Below are positions 44,231-54,041 of a stretch of DNA of 64,000 nt, one piece after another; position 1 is the first letter of the stretch, and every line of letters begins with the position of its first letter. This stretch comes from Deltaproteobacteria bacterium. Its GTDB lineage: Bacteria > Desulfobacterota > Desulfobacteria > Desulfobacterales > Desulfosarcinaceae. A model generated the notes under the pieces. It did no database searches, had not been told where the DNA came from, and saw only the letters and a list, made by a program, of their open reading frames with translations. Location of the stretch: the NCBI GenBank assembly GCA_021824175.1, contig JAKALP010000016.1, positions 1-64,000 on the forward strand, read 5' to 3'. The translations under genes and the position numbers were made by a program.

Positions 44231-46486
44231 ATGCTCATGATCAGAAGAATTTATGATGATGTGCTGCCCGTCAATCGGGAGATCATCAAACAAGTGCAGC
44301 AGATCCTGCGCACGCGTTTCAACCACGCGCCAGAGGAAGAGATCACCCAGATCGGAGAAAAGCTGCGCAATCCTTTTAAACAGCGGTTTCGATGCACCCT
44401 GTTGGTTGCACAAAATCTGAGACGCAGGGTATTGGGCTTCGCTATGCTGTTGCATGAGCCGGAGATTGGCTTCAGCTATCTGGACTGGATCGCCCTGGCC
44501 AGTGGCCGGTCCGGTGGCGGGTTGGGTAGTGCCTTATATGATCGCGTGCGCAGCGAAGCTTCACTGCTGGGGGCTAAAGGGCTCTTTTTCGAATGTCTGC
44601 CCGATGATCCCAAAACCTGTGAGGGCGACGAGGCCATGATCAAGCAAAACCGGGATCGGCTGAGGTTTTATGAGCGCTATGGTGCAAGACCGATCAGCGG
44701 CACCGGCTATGAAACGCCCATCCAGCCTACAGACAGCTGCATGCCCCATCTGGTTTATGACGGCCTGGACCAGCTCCACCCCTTGCGACGGGAGTTCACC
44801 CGCAAAGTGGTGCGGGCCATTCTGGAGCGAAAATATGCCGACTACTGCCCGCCCCAATATGTAGACCAAGTGGTAGCCTCTATTAAGGATGACCCTGTCC
44901 AACTCAGACTCTACCGCTATGTTAAACCCGAAGCCGTGCGTTCCGCCGTGGACAGCCGTTCCATGGAGCAAATCGCATTGGTGGTCAACGAGCATCATGA
45001 TATTCACCACGTGCACGAGCGCGGTTATGTGGAAGCACCGGTTCGGATAAAGTCCATCTTGGCCGCCATCGACCCCGGCGGCCTGTTTGCCCGCAGCAAA
45101 CCGCGACCCTTTGCTGATAAATACATCACCGCAGTGCACGATACCGATCTGGTCAACTACCTGCGCCGGGCTTGCGAAGAGATGCCCGAAGGCAAATCGC
45201 TCTATCCCTATATCTTCCCCATCCGCAACAAAACCAGACCGCCCAAGGAGCCATCGGTGCTCTCGGGTTATTACTGCATCGATACCTTCACCCCCATCAA
45301 CCGCAACGCTTACCGCGCCGCTCGCAGCGGCGTGGACCGTGCTCTGACCGCGGCTTCCGAAATCCTGGCCGGCCGCCGCATTGCTTACGCCCTGGTGCGC
45401 CCCCCTGGCCACCACGCCGAGCGGCGGGCTTTTGGCGGGTTCTGCTATTTCAACAACAATGCCATCGCCGCCCAATATCTCAGCAGCCATGGTCGGGTGG
45501 CCATTCTGGACATTGACTACCACCACGGCAACGGGCAACAGGATATCTTCTACCGACGCGCCGATGTACTCACCATCTCGATCCACGGCCATCCGAAATT
45601 CGCTTACCCCTACTTTACCGGGTTTGAAGATGAACGGGGCGAAGGCGAAGGCGAGGGGTTTAACTGGAACCTGCCGCTGCCCGAGTCATTGGAGCCCAAT
45701 CAATATGCCAAGACCCTGGAGAAGGCCATTGCCCGTATCCAGGTCTTCAGACCCCAGTTCTTGGTGGTTGCGCTGGGATTGGACACCGCCAAGGGGGATC
45801 CCACCGGAACGTGGAATCTGCTTGCTAAAGATTTTGAGACCCATGGCCGCATGATCGGGGAGATGAATCTGCCCACCCTCATCGTCCAGGAGGGTGGCTA
45901 TCGCATTCGCACCCTGGGCGCCAATGCATTTGGGTTTTTCAAAGGATTGGCCGCGGCCAGCGCACGAGCCACTGAGGGTCAAAATCATGAAAAAGAGCAG
46001 ATGCACGGCCTGCACTGGCGCTATGAATTGCAGGCCGAAGATCCCGAACGCGTGCGGCGGTTGGTGGCCATCACCGGTTTTTTTAATCCCGAAGAGATCG
46101 ACATCGCCGAAGAGCTGGTAAGGGAACGCATCAGCGAGGGTGAAATCAGCGGGTACTTCTTCGTGATGGCCGAACACTATGGTCGCCTGGTGGGCTATAG
46201 CTGTTATGGCCCCATTGCCGGCAGCGCCAACAGCTTCGACCTATATTGGATCGCCGTGCATCCTGATTATCAGCGTCGCGGAATGGGCCGTCGCCTGATC
46301 AAAGAAACCGAGCGCCTGATTCATAAAGCCGGCGGCCGGCGCATCTACGTCGACACCTCCCAGCGCGCCCAATACACCAGCACCCGGCTGTTCTATGAGC
46401 GCTGCGGCTATCGGCTGGAAGCCATGCTGACCGATTTCTACGCTCCCGGCGACGGTAAGGCTATTTATTGCAAGGCAATGAAATAG
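44231..46486 (+). CDS. GNAT - acetylpolyamine-amidohydrolase/HDAC - GNAT fusion
   Basis: A 751-residue three-domain protein. The N-terminal GNAT is about 1-165 (CoA loop RSGGGLGS, 93-100). The central class II HDAC-type deacetylase is about 250-580: His394-His395 in PPGHHAE, zinc ligands Asp429 and His431 in DIDYHHGNG, Asp518 in GLDTAKGDP, catalytic Tyr557 in QEGGYR. It is closest in pattern to acetylpolyamine amidohydrolases (GYYCIDTFTP). The C-terminal GNAT is about 600-751 (QRRGMGRRL, 681-689). It joins acyl addition and acyl removal in one chain. ATG 44231 is preferred over an upstream TTG. The family role in this operon is unknown. Confidence 0.92.
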   Translation: MLMIRRIYDDVLPVNREIIKQVQQILRTRFNHAPEEEITQIGEKLRNPFKQRFRCTLLVAQNLRRRVLGFAMLLHEPEIGFSYLDWIALASGRSGGGLGSALYDRVRSEASLLGAKGLFFECLPDDPKTCEGDEAMIKQNRDRLRFYERYGARPISGTGYETPIQPTDSCMPHLVYDGLDQLHPLRREFTRKVVRAILERKYADYCPPQYVDQVVASIKDDPVQLRLYRYVKPEAVRSAVDSRSMEQIALVVNEHHDIHHVHERGYVEAPVRIKSILAAIDPGGLFARSKPRPFADKYITAVHDTDLVNYLRRACEEMPEGKSLYPYIFPIRNKTRPPKEPSVLSGYYCIDTFTPINRNAYRAARSGVDRALTAASEILAGRRIAYALVRPPGHHAERRAFGGFCYFNNNAIAAQYLSSHGRVAILDIDYHHGNGQQDIFYRRADVLTISIHGHPKFAYPYFTGFEDERGEGEGEGFNWNLPLPESLEPNQYAKTLEKAIARIQVFRPQFLVVALGLDTAKGDPTGTWNLLAKDFETHGRMIGEMNLPTLIVQEGGYRIRTLGANAFGFFKGLAAASARATEGQNHEKEQMHGLHWRYELQAEDPERVRRLVAITGFFNPEEIDIAEELVRERISEGEISGYFFVMAEHYGRLVGYSCYGPIAGSANSFDLYWIAVHPDYQRRGMGRRLIKETERLIHKAGGRRIYVDTSQRAQYTSTRLFYERCGYRLEAMLTDFYAPGDGKAIYCKAMK

Positions 46487-46782
46487 CCGTGGCCCGACAG
46501 CGTGTGTTCCGCATGTGCTCTAAATTCGGCGCTTGTTGACATCCACACCAACGATAGCCATATATTGAGACATATGAATGTCTTGAACCCATGGCGCTTT
46601 ATCCCTCTGGTTGGATCGCAAATCGAATTGACTCAGTGATTAGTTCCTGCACCGCTTTTTCCTTTTTGAGTTCCTTACCATTTTGACGAATCCCGTAGCG
46701 GCCACTGGCAGACGCCAAGATCATGTGCAGGGATGAACTACTTTCCACGTGGTGATGGAACTCATAACAAAGGGAGGCCGTA

Positions 46783-48645
46783 ATGTATCTGGCGTACTAC
46801 AACTTATCGGCCAAACCGTTTCAAATCGACTCAGATCCCCGCTTCCTTTGGCTGGGCAGCGATCACAAGGAAGCCTTGGCCAACCTTCGTTACGGGCTCT
46901 TGGAAAGCAGTGGCTATGTGGTCTTGGTCGGTCCCGTGGGCACGGGCAAAACCACGCTGGTCAATGCCTTGCTGCAAATGCTGGATGAACGGGTCCTCGT
47001 GGCCAATGTCAATTATCCCAGTCTAGACAGCACGGATTTTCTCTCCTTTGTGGCCAGGCTTTATGATTCCTCTGCGCCGGCCGCCGGCAAGGCCGATTGT
47101 TTGCTGTTTTTAAAAGCCTTTATGGAACGCATCCGCGCCCAAGGAAAGGTGGCCTTGCTGGTGATTGATGAAGCCCATCGTCTGTCCGAAGAACTACTGG
47201 AAGAGATCCGGTTATTGTCCAACATGGAAAAAGACGGGGAAAAGCTGATCCGCATCTTCTTTGTCGGTCAAACCGAACTGAAAAGCCATCTGCTATCGTC
47301 CCATTGTCGCGCCCTGCGTCAGCGTGTGACTCTCTTCTATCATCTCCAGCCGCTTTCGGAAGAAGACACGAGCAATTACATCGACCACCGTCTGCGCGTG
47401 GCCGGCGGCCAGGCCCAGATCTTCAGCCCGCGGGCCATCCGCGCCATTTATAAATATTCGCGGGGCAATCCGCGCCTCATCAACAAAATTTGTGATCGGG
47501 CTCTGTTGACCGGTTACGTGAAAGAGCAACCGACGATCCAATCCGCAACGATTCTCGAAAGCGTCCGAGAATTAAGCCAGATCGATCCGATTCCCACCAG
47601 AAGACCATTGAATCCGTGGCTGCGGATGTCCGCGCCCCCATGGTGGCGCCGCATCGGCTGGCGCGAGGCCCTGTTAAAACCGCGAAGTCAAATTGCGGGC
47701 CGTATCAAGCGGGTGGTCACTGTCACATCAGCTAAGGCCGTGGCCATCCGATCGGCAGCTCAGGAAAAGGTATCCGAGTTCTTCGGGATCATCCGACGGT
47801 CGATGCGCCCCCATGGATGGTCGTTCATCGCCATCAGCGCATTGGCTGCCTTGGTGTGGATCGGGGGCCTGTGGTTGCAAAACCTCCATCATTGGCAGGA
47901 TGATCCTGCAGGGAGACGGTTACCCGCCGAGAATCCCGAATCACTCGCGCAGGAAGAATATATGCCGGCCAGCTTGATCTCCGAAACCCCCAAACCATCC
48001 GCCCAAGGATCTGATCAAGTTACAGCCAAACCCGCCGCGGCACCCAAACCCGCACCGCCCTCGACGCGCGACTTGGCGGCTGCGATGCTGGTAAAGAACG
48101 ATTTCCAATCAGCCATTCAATTGATCGAATCCAATCATGGGCGCAGCGCTGGAAGCAATCCCGAGCTCGACCACCTGTATGCCAAAGCCTTGACCGGTCG
48201 GGCCGCCCAGCTGATGACCCAATCCCCGACCGACGCCGAGACGATGCTGCGCAAAGCTGTTTCAGCCGATCCCAGCTATGTTGAAGCGCCAGTGGCTTTG
48301 GGAAATTACTACACCAAGATCAAGGAGTATGCCCGGGCCATTGGGTATTACCAAACAGCCCTGCAACTTGATCCCCACAGAACTGAAGTACTTTTCAATC
48401 TCGGATTTATCTTTGCTACCACCGGCATGTATGTGGCCGCGGAAGAGACGCTGGAGAAGTTGGTACAGCTGAAGCCGGATTTTGTGGATAAAGCCCTTTT
48501 CAACCTGGCCGTGGTGCAGCAAAAACTGGGCAAGCCCCAGGAAAGCGTGGCATCCCTGGAAGAAGCAGTGACCCTCCGGCCGGAAAACGATCAGGCTCAG
48601 GCATTTCTCAAGGAGCTTAGAGCCAGCCAACAGGAGCACCGATGA
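46783..48645 (+). CDS. ExeA-like AAA ATPase with membrane helix and TPR tail
   Basis: A 620-residue protein. The N-terminal AAA domain starts YYNLSAKPFQIDSDPRFLWLG, typical of ExeA/MshM. Walker A is GPVGTGKTT (50-58) and Walker B VALLVIDEAH (about 123-132). A membrane helix (about 343-365) divides it from a periplasmic Pro/Ala linker and about four TPR motifs (about 430-615). Such proteins help assemble secretins or type IV pili through the peptidoglycan. The LysM lipoprotein gene overlaps its stop (ATGA), which supports a cell-wall-related role. GGGAGG precedes the ATG. Confidence 0.9.
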   Translation: MYLAYYNLSAKPFQIDSDPRFLWLGSDHKEALANLRYGLLESSGYVVLVGPVGTGKTTLVNALLQMLDERVLVANVNYPSLDSTDFLSFVARLYDSSAPAAGKADCLLFLKAFMERIRAQGKVALLVIDEAHRLSEELLEEIRLLSNMEKDGEKLIRIFFVGQTELKSHLLSSHCRALRQRVTLFYHLQPLSEEDTSNYIDHRLRVAGGQAQIFSPRAIRAIYKYSRGNPRLINKICDRALLTGYVKEQPTIQSATILESVRELSQIDPIPTRRPLNPWLRMSAPPWWRRIGWREALLKPRSQIAGRIKRVVTVTSAKAVAIRSAAQEKVSEFFGIIRRSMRPHGWSFIAISALAALVWIGGLWLQNLHHWQDDPAGRRLPAENPESLAQEEYMPASLISETPKPSAQGSDQVTAKPAAAPKPAPPSTRDLAAAMLVKNDFQSAIQLIESNHGRSAGSNPELDHLYAKALTGRAAQLMTQSPTDAETMLRKAVSADPSYVEAPVALGNYYTKIKEYARAIGYYQTALQLDPHRTEVLFNLGFIFATTGMYVAAEETLEKLVQLKPDFVDKALFNLAVVQQKLGKPQESVASLEEAVTLRPENDQAQAFLKELRASQQEHR

Positions 48646-49235
48646 TCCTCCGGAAGCGGACATCGCCATTGCGTCCGGCTGCAGGTAGTCTCAGTGGCAT
48701 CGCCCCTGGGGTGTGGCTCATGATTTTACTACTGATGGCGGGGTGCGCTTCGGTTGGGTCGCGGGGGGAAGAAAGCCAACAGCCGTCTGAATGGGAAATG
48801 CCCACCGAGGCCGAGTTAAGGCAGCTGCATGTACCCCAGGACTTGCCAGCCCTGCTTCCGCCAGCACCGCCGCAAACCGAACCCAAATATTTTGTGCACA
48901 CCGTCCGCAGCGAGGGCGAGACATTGATGGCCATTTCCAGATGGTTTACGGGCGACGGCAATAACTGGCCAAATATAGCCCAGGCCAATCAAGACTTGGA
49001 CCCGCTGCGAATAGGCATCGGCACAACTATATTGATCCCCGAAAATATGTTGGTCACGCGCGAGGCCATGCCCAAAAGCGCCTTGCCTGTCCAGTCCAAA
49101 AAAAAGAAATCCGCACCCCCCAGCCGCCCGCCCTCTTCTTCCATCAAGGAGCCCCAGCTATTCGGTCCCATTGAAAGCACGCCGAAAATCAACGACGATT
49201 CCAAGCTGGCGCATCCGCTGCAGACATTGGATTGA
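48642..49235 (+). CDS. LysM-domain lipoprotein
   Basis: A 197-residue lipoprotein with a lipobox MAGC (Cys35), a Pro-rich spacer, and a LysM-like peptidoglycan-binding domain (about 86-140: HTVRSEGETLMAISRWFTGDGNNWPNIAQANQDLD). A basic KKKK / Pro-Ser tail follows. It starts within the stop of the ExeA-like gene, so translation is coupled. It probably tethers or guides the same envelope-spanning complex to peptidoglycan. Confidence 0.88.
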   Translation: MILRKRTSPLRPAAGSLSGIAPGVWLMILLLMAGCASVGSRGEESQQPSEWEMPTEAELRQLHVPQDLPALLPPAPPQTEPKYFVHTVRSEGETLMAISRWFTGDGNNWPNIAQANQDLDPLRIGIGTTILIPENMLVTREAMPKSALPVQSKKKKSAPPSRPPSSSIKEPQLFGPIESTPKINDDSKLAHPLQTLD

Positions 49236-49345
49236 ATCCCTGGACCATTCAGCTTGGGCGATATGGAAAACTGCAATTCGGCTTTTAAGCTGGTTGGGAA
49301 ACCTTTGGCTTCAACCGCTTCAGCCTTATGCTTATCAGGCGCGAT

Positions 49346-52300
49346 CTAAGGCGACGACTTCTTTTCATCTTCGGCACCCGTCACTGGTTCGATCAATTGC
49401 AAGGGGGCCTTCAGGGTGCGTTCCAGGATGCCGATCAGACGATCGCCCACTGCTTTGGGGGAGAGGGGAATCACCGTGGGGTGGTTGATGGGACCGCGCA
49501 CGCCGATGGGAATGGCGATCAAGGTGCCTTGCAGAATTTTGCCCAGGATGGGTAGATGTCGGACCACGGTGTCCACGCTGGTCAGGGGCGAGGCCAACAC
49601 CGTGAGGTTGGCGTCGTTTCTCATATAGTCAAAGGTGCCGTCGGCCACGAGGTTCAAGGTGGGGGAGAGGACATCGGCGCGCTCCAAGGAGATGCGGCCC
49701 TCGCCAATGGTCAGGTCGATATGAATGCTATTAAATTTAAAATCCCGTTCCTTCAAGTCCGGTAGTTCGCCTTGGACCAGTTTGTTGATGCGCAGATAGG
49801 ATAAGATATTGGTGATCAAGCCAACATCTCCGGCATTGAAGATGCGGCCATTGACGGCACTGAATTGAATGCGCCCTTGCATCTGCTCCAGAATTTGCTG
49901 GCCATTGGTGCCGCTGGAGGTGATTTTGCCGTTGATGCTGTAGGTGCCTTCGATGCGCTCCGTGGATTGTTCATTGCTCAGGCAGCCTCCCGTGAGTTGA
50001 AGGGGTTGGTTCACCGCTTTTGGGATCAGGTCCAGCCAAATTTGCTGGGGTGTCCAACGCAGGCTTCCCAAGGTGGCGATACCACAAGTATTGGCATCGG
50101 TGACCTTCACTGTAATTTGATCGGGGGATAGTAGTATGGTGGCCTGCATCGGCTCCCAGCGGTGGGTCCCATAAATCAGACTCCCCAGCATTACTTTTAT
50201 CTGACCCGTGAGTGACGGTTTTTGGGATTGAGTCGAAGCATTCCCCGACGAGGAGCCTTTCTTTTTTTGGGCCGCTTTGATTTCATTGATTTTCTTCTCC
50301 ACCGACCCGATATCCAGCTCGTCCGCGGACAGTGTCAGGTTCATTTGAAGAGCCTTTCGGAGGAAGAGAAGATCACCTTTCAGCGCCAATCGCTGCTGCT
50401 GCCAGGTCAGGTCCAGGGCGTTGATCGCCAGACTGCCTTGGCCCGAATGGATGTCCAAGTGGTCAATCTGTAAAGGTCCAAGGGTTTTTAGCGGGATGTT
50501 GAGATCCCTGACCTCCAGGCGGCCTTGCACTTTTGTTCGTCCCGGTTGGGCCATGGCCAGCGAGACGGAAATCTGACCCCGCATCCAGCCGGCTTGCGGG
50601 GTTTGGCTGCGCCAGATTTTGGCCAGAGTGGATCGCGCCAGCTCGCCATTGAACTCCACCTGCCACGCATCATCCGGGGTCTGGTCGTGACGTACCCGGA
50701 TGCGGGCATTGGATGTGTCATCGGATAGAATCAAGCGGCTGATTTCCAGATAGGTGGGGCCAGCAGACAAACGGATGGCCGCCTGCAGCTGGTTTGCGAA
50801 ACTAAAAGTCCCATTCACGGCCAAAGGGCCATCGGCTTGCCAGGTGGCGTCTATTGAGCTGACGGAAATGGGCGCCTGGGGCTGAAATTCATCTGGCCAT
50901 GGAAAGCGCTGATGGGCCCATTGGAGAATGTTGGCGCCGATGGTGCCTTGACCGATCAATTGCACGCTGAGCGGTGCTTTCAACCCGATGCGGCCGCTGA
51001 ATTTTGCCAAAGAGAGATCGCCCATGCGGGCGTAGATCTCCTTTAAGTGCAATTGGTCCCCCTCGTACCGAAGCTGGCCGCCACTGACCTCCACGGCGGC
51101 CGGCAGACGGTCGTATTCGGCCCGCAGCCGGATCTCACGGGCGCTGACCGCAACCTGTAAGGCCTGGACCGAGCCGGAAAGCACCAGCTGCCCTTTGGCG
51201 GTGCCCCGCATCTGTTTGATGTGGTCGAGCTCCGCTTGGATTTCAGGGGAAGGAAGCATCTTTTTGAGCAGGGGCGGCAATTGGGCCAGATCCGCATCCA
51301 GATCCACTTTCAGGTCTATGGGAAGGGAAGGCGACAGCAAACCAAGAGCCAGGTTCCCATTGTTTGCCTTGCTGCCGGCCACCTCGGCCGCGGCCTGCTG
51401 AACCTTTAGGATGCCATCGGTCAGTTGCCAGGCGCCGCTGGCCTGGGTCAAATCCAGCTTAATACCCGGCACCACGATATGGGCGCCGGCGGCCGAGCCC
51501 GCAATCTTCAAGTTAGCCAAGCGCCCCACCTCTTGCCAGGACGCCCCCGAGCTTTCCACTGTAACGGCGCTGGCGCTGCCGCCCCGGATAATATCCCACA
51601 AACCGCCCAAATTAAGATCCGGCCATAGGGTGAGCATGGCCGAACGCCAGGCTGTAACATCGGCCTCTTGGGCCTGAATGGAGAGCCGCAGGGCATCCGG
51701 GGGCGCCGGGTCGTTGAACCGCCAGCTTAAAGTGCCGCCCAAGGCCAGGCGGGGAGCGGCGACCTGCAGGCGCGTCAAATTGACCTCAAGCCGTTGGTTT
51801 TGCCAATCCAGCCCACCTTCCAGAGCAATCGCCTTGAACTCAACCGCACTGCCCTCATGGCGCAACGCCACGGTAGGGGCATTGGCCTCGAACCGGCCTT
51901 GCAGGGCGCTCAGCCCCTGGCTTTTAAAGGTCAGATGGAGGTCCGCGACCGTGGCGGGTAGTCCTGGCGCAGTGCCGTGAAAGAATAGCGCCTTCCATTG
52001 TTTGGAGTTGATTCCCGTCAGGTCCAGGCGGCCCTCCAGGTTCAGAGAATCCTTGTCGATCGTCAGGTGGGTTCCCAATTGGTCGAATAGGTTGGCGTGG
52101 CCCCGCAGATCAAAAATCACGGTTTGAGCTCCGTTGACGGCTTCAGCCTCAATGGCCTCCACGTGGACCATGGATTTATTTTTGCGCATGATCCTGAGTT
52201 GCCCGTGATGAATCGTCAGGCGGATGTCCGGGGGCAGTTGAGCCAGGACAGCGCGTAAAACTTCGGCGGGATTGGGGGCGGGTGAGGCTACAGGCACCGC

Positions 52301-52714
52301 TGACGCGGTCGGAGGTGTCCCCAGATGGATTTCTACCTCCGGCGTTTGAATTTCGGCCGCGTGAATCCGGATTTGGCCTCGCAACAACCGTAGAATGTCT
52401 GGGTAGATCGTAATCGCCTGGGCCTGAAAGTTCAGTCGTCGCGGTAATTCCAACTTGCCGTCGACTACCTCCACGCTGGGCATGGGCAGCAAATTAAAAT
52501 GAAGGGAAGTAAAATCCACCTGGGCGGAGATGGCTTGCCGGGCAGCCGCGATGATTTTGTTCTTGATGGCCTGGCTGTTGAGGATATGGGGCAGCAGAAG
52601 ATGCAGGCCGATGAAGAGCGCCATCAAGCCGATCGCGCTCCAGAGGCTCCAACGCGCGATCTTTTTAATGTGGGGAAGCAGGCAGGCTCCAGGGGCGGGC
52701 AATTGCTTTTTCAA
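49346..52714 (-). CDS. AsmA-family protein
   Basis: A 1122-residue AsmA/TamB-superfamily protein. An N-terminal membrane helix (about 22-44) is followed by the AsmA N-terminal signature (VDFTSLHFNLLPMPSVEVVDGKLELP). A long beta-rich bridge region and the AsmA C-terminal domain (about 950-1090, DVGLITNILSYLRINKLVQGELPDL, PLTSVDTVVRHLPILGKIL) complete it. Likely a lipid-transport bridge protein between the membranes. It starts with TTG after GAGGAG and lies 28 bases after the regulator gene, probably in one operon. Confidence 0.87.
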   Translation of the reverse strand: MKKQLPAPGACLLPHIKKIARWSLWSAIGLMALFIGLHLLLPHILNSQAIKNKIIAAARQAISAQVDFTSLHFNLLPMPSVEVVDGKLELPRRLNFQAQAITIYPDILRLLRGQIRIHAAEIQTPEVEIHLGTPPTASAVPVASPAPNPAEVLRAVLAQLPPDIRLTIHHGQLRIMRKNKSMVHVEAIEAEAVNGAQTVIFDLRGHANLFDQLGTHLTIDKDSLNLEGRLDLTGINSKQWKALFFHGTAPGLPATVADLHLTFKSQGLSALQGRFEANAPTVALRHEGSAVEFKAIALEGGLDWQNQRLEVNLTRLQVAAPRLALGGTLSWRFNDPAPPDALRLSIQAQEADVTAWRSAMLTLWPDLNLGGLWDIIRGGSASAVTVESSGASWQEVGRLANLKIAGSAAGAHIVVPGIKLDLTQASGAWQLTDGILKVQQAAAEVAGSKANNGNLALGLLSPSLPIDLKVDLDADLAQLPPLLKKMLPSPEIQAELDHIKQMRGTAKGQLVLSGSVQALQVAVSAREIRLRAEYDRLPAAVEVSGGQLRYEGDQLHLKEIYARMGDLSLAKFSGRIGLKAPLSVQLIGQGTIGANILQWAHQRFPWPDEFQPQAPISVSSIDATWQADGPLAVNGTFSFANQLQAAIRLSAGPTYLEISRLILSDDTSNARIRVRHDQTPDDAWQVEFNGELARSTLAKIWRSQTPQAGWMRGQISVSLAMAQPGRTKVQGRLEVRDLNIPLKTLGPLQIDHLDIHSGQGSLAINALDLTWQQQRLALKGDLLFLRKALQMNLTLSADELDIGSVEKKINEIKAAQKKKGSSSGNASTQSQKPSLTGQIKVMLGSLIYGTHRWEPMQATILLSPDQITVKVTDANTCGIATLGSLRWTPQQIWLDLIPKAVNQPLQLTGGCLSNEQSTERIEGTYSINGKITSSGTNGQQILEQMQGRIQFSAVNGRIFNAGDVGLITNILSYLRINKLVQGELPDLKERDFKFNSIHIDLTIGEGRISLERADVLSPTLNLVADGTFDYMRNDANLTVLASPLTSVDTVVRHLPILGKILQGTLIAIPIGVRGPINHPTVIPLSPKAVGDRLIGILERTLKAPLQLIEPVTGAEDEKKSSP

Positions 52715-52742
52715 TTGGGCCTAACTCCTCTGGTTGCCCCGC

Positions 52743-54041
52743 TTATACAATTTTAAGCCACAGCAAGCGGGCCGTGCTTTTGCCGATATTCTTCCATTGG
52801 GAGGGAACATCCCGGGTTAAGAAGATAACATCGCCGGTGGCGATGGTTTGGGCCGAGTTTTTAATAGTGACTTCCAATTCACCTTCCAGCAGATACCCGA
52901 ATTCTTCACCCTTATGGAGGAAAAAATGGCCGGGTAACTTCTTGCCGGCCGGGATTTCCAGCACATAGGGCTCAACACAAGCCTGCAAATCCACGGGCAA
53001 CAATTGTCGCCCCTCGATGCTGCCTTTGGGCAGTTGAGGGAAATGGGCTGCTTTGCCTTCGCCCGAAAAGATCACGGGCTTTTGGCTGTCGCCGTTTTTA
53101 TGGAAGAAATAGGCCATGTCCACGGCCATGACCTGCGCGATTTTGATCAAAGCCGGCAATGACGGGTAGATCAAATTGCTTTCGATCTGGGAGATGGTGC
53201 TGGGGGTCACGCCCACCAGGGCGGCCAGCTCTTTCTGGGACACGCTTTGTTTGGCGCGCAGGGCCTTGAGCCGGCTGCCCAGATCGATCTTGTCACTCAT
53301 GGGGTGGTCGGCGTCAAAGCCCACGGTCAAGCCCTCGGCCCAGAAGTATTCGGGTTTGTCCAGGCTGTCGGGTTTGCGGTTGTGGGCCTTGAGAATGGAG
53401 AGCGTGCTTTTGCCGCGCCGGATGCTCAATTCGATGGCCACCTGGGCGATCTGGTTGATGTTGGCTTTGAGGCGCTGGCTGTGGGCGCCTTTTTCAATGA
53501 TCCAGTATGCGATGGTGTCCAACTCATAGAGCCGGGGGCAGGAACGGGAGTAGAATTTCAAAATGCTTTCTTCTCCGCCCCACAAATCCTGCATGCCGGT
53601 GAGGCTTTCGAAGACAAAGCGCACATCGCCCTTGAGTTTCTGGTGGATGCCGTAGATGGCTTCGGCCACCTTGTCAGGCTTCCACGGTTCGGTGGCCTTG
53701 ATGATCTGGTAAGGCCACTGGGCGCCATCTTTTTCGTAGAAGCGGGCGAAGATCTCCGACCCGTCGCCCTTGCCCAGAGTGAAGCAATCCAGAATGGTCA
53801 GATCAGGATTCTGGGCCAGAGGGCCCAGTTCTTCCAGCAGGCTTTTGGGCGAGCGGTCAAACGTCACATAAATGATGGGTTTGTTGCGCGCCTGGGATTG
53901 GCGGATAAAATTCAATGTAAACGGAAAGGCCAGACTGCCGGCTTCATCGTACCAGATCACATTGTCGCCGATAAACAGCCCATCCAGCCGCTGGTCCAGG
54001 GCCTCAAGCCCCGTGGAGACCCTTTCTTTTTCGCTGAACAT
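52743..54041 (-). CDS. degenerate KaiC/RecA-like - XRE - cupin fusion regulator
   Basis: A 432-residue three-part protein. Residues about 8-240 follow the KaiC/RAD55 pattern (TGLEALDQRLDG, IIYVTFDRSPKSLLEEL, VRFVFESLTGM), but the Walker A loop (about 26-40, with WYDEAGSLAFPF) has no GKT. Residues about 254-310 are an XRE helix-turn-helix (SQKELAALVGVTPSTISQIES). Residues about 360-430 are a cupin (GHFFLHKGEEFGYLLEGELEV). XRE-cupin proteins regulate metabolite-responsive genes; adding a dead KaiC-like domain is unusual. It begins directly after the stop of the 72-residue gene, which holds its ribosome site. Confidence 0.85.
   Translation of the reverse strand: MFSEKERVSTGLEALDQRLDGLFIGDNVIWYDEAGSLAFPFTLNFIRQSQARNKPIIYVTFDRSPKSLLEELGPLAQNPDLTILDCFTLGKGDGSEIFARFYEKDGAQWPYQIIKATEPWKPDKVAEAIYGIHQKLKGDVRFVFESLTGMQDLWGGEESILKFYSRSCPRLYELDTIAYWIIEKGAHSQRLKANINQIAQVAIELSIRRGKSTLSILKAHNRKPDSLDKPEYFWAEGLTVGFDADHPMSDKIDLGSRLKALRAKQSVSQKELAALVGVTPSTISQIESNLIYPSLPALIKIAQVMAVDMAYFFHKNGDSQKPVIFSGEGKAAHFPQLPKGSIEGRQLLPVDLQACVEPYVLEIPAGKKLPGHFFLHKGEEFGYLLEGELEVTIKNSAQTIATGDVIFLTRDVPSQWKNIGKSTARLLWLKIV

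Noticed and set aside
44561-45592. Minus-strand open frame of 343 codons
   Set aside because: Antisense of the GNAT-deacetylase-GNAT gene; composition Gly/Val/His-rich as in antisense frames.
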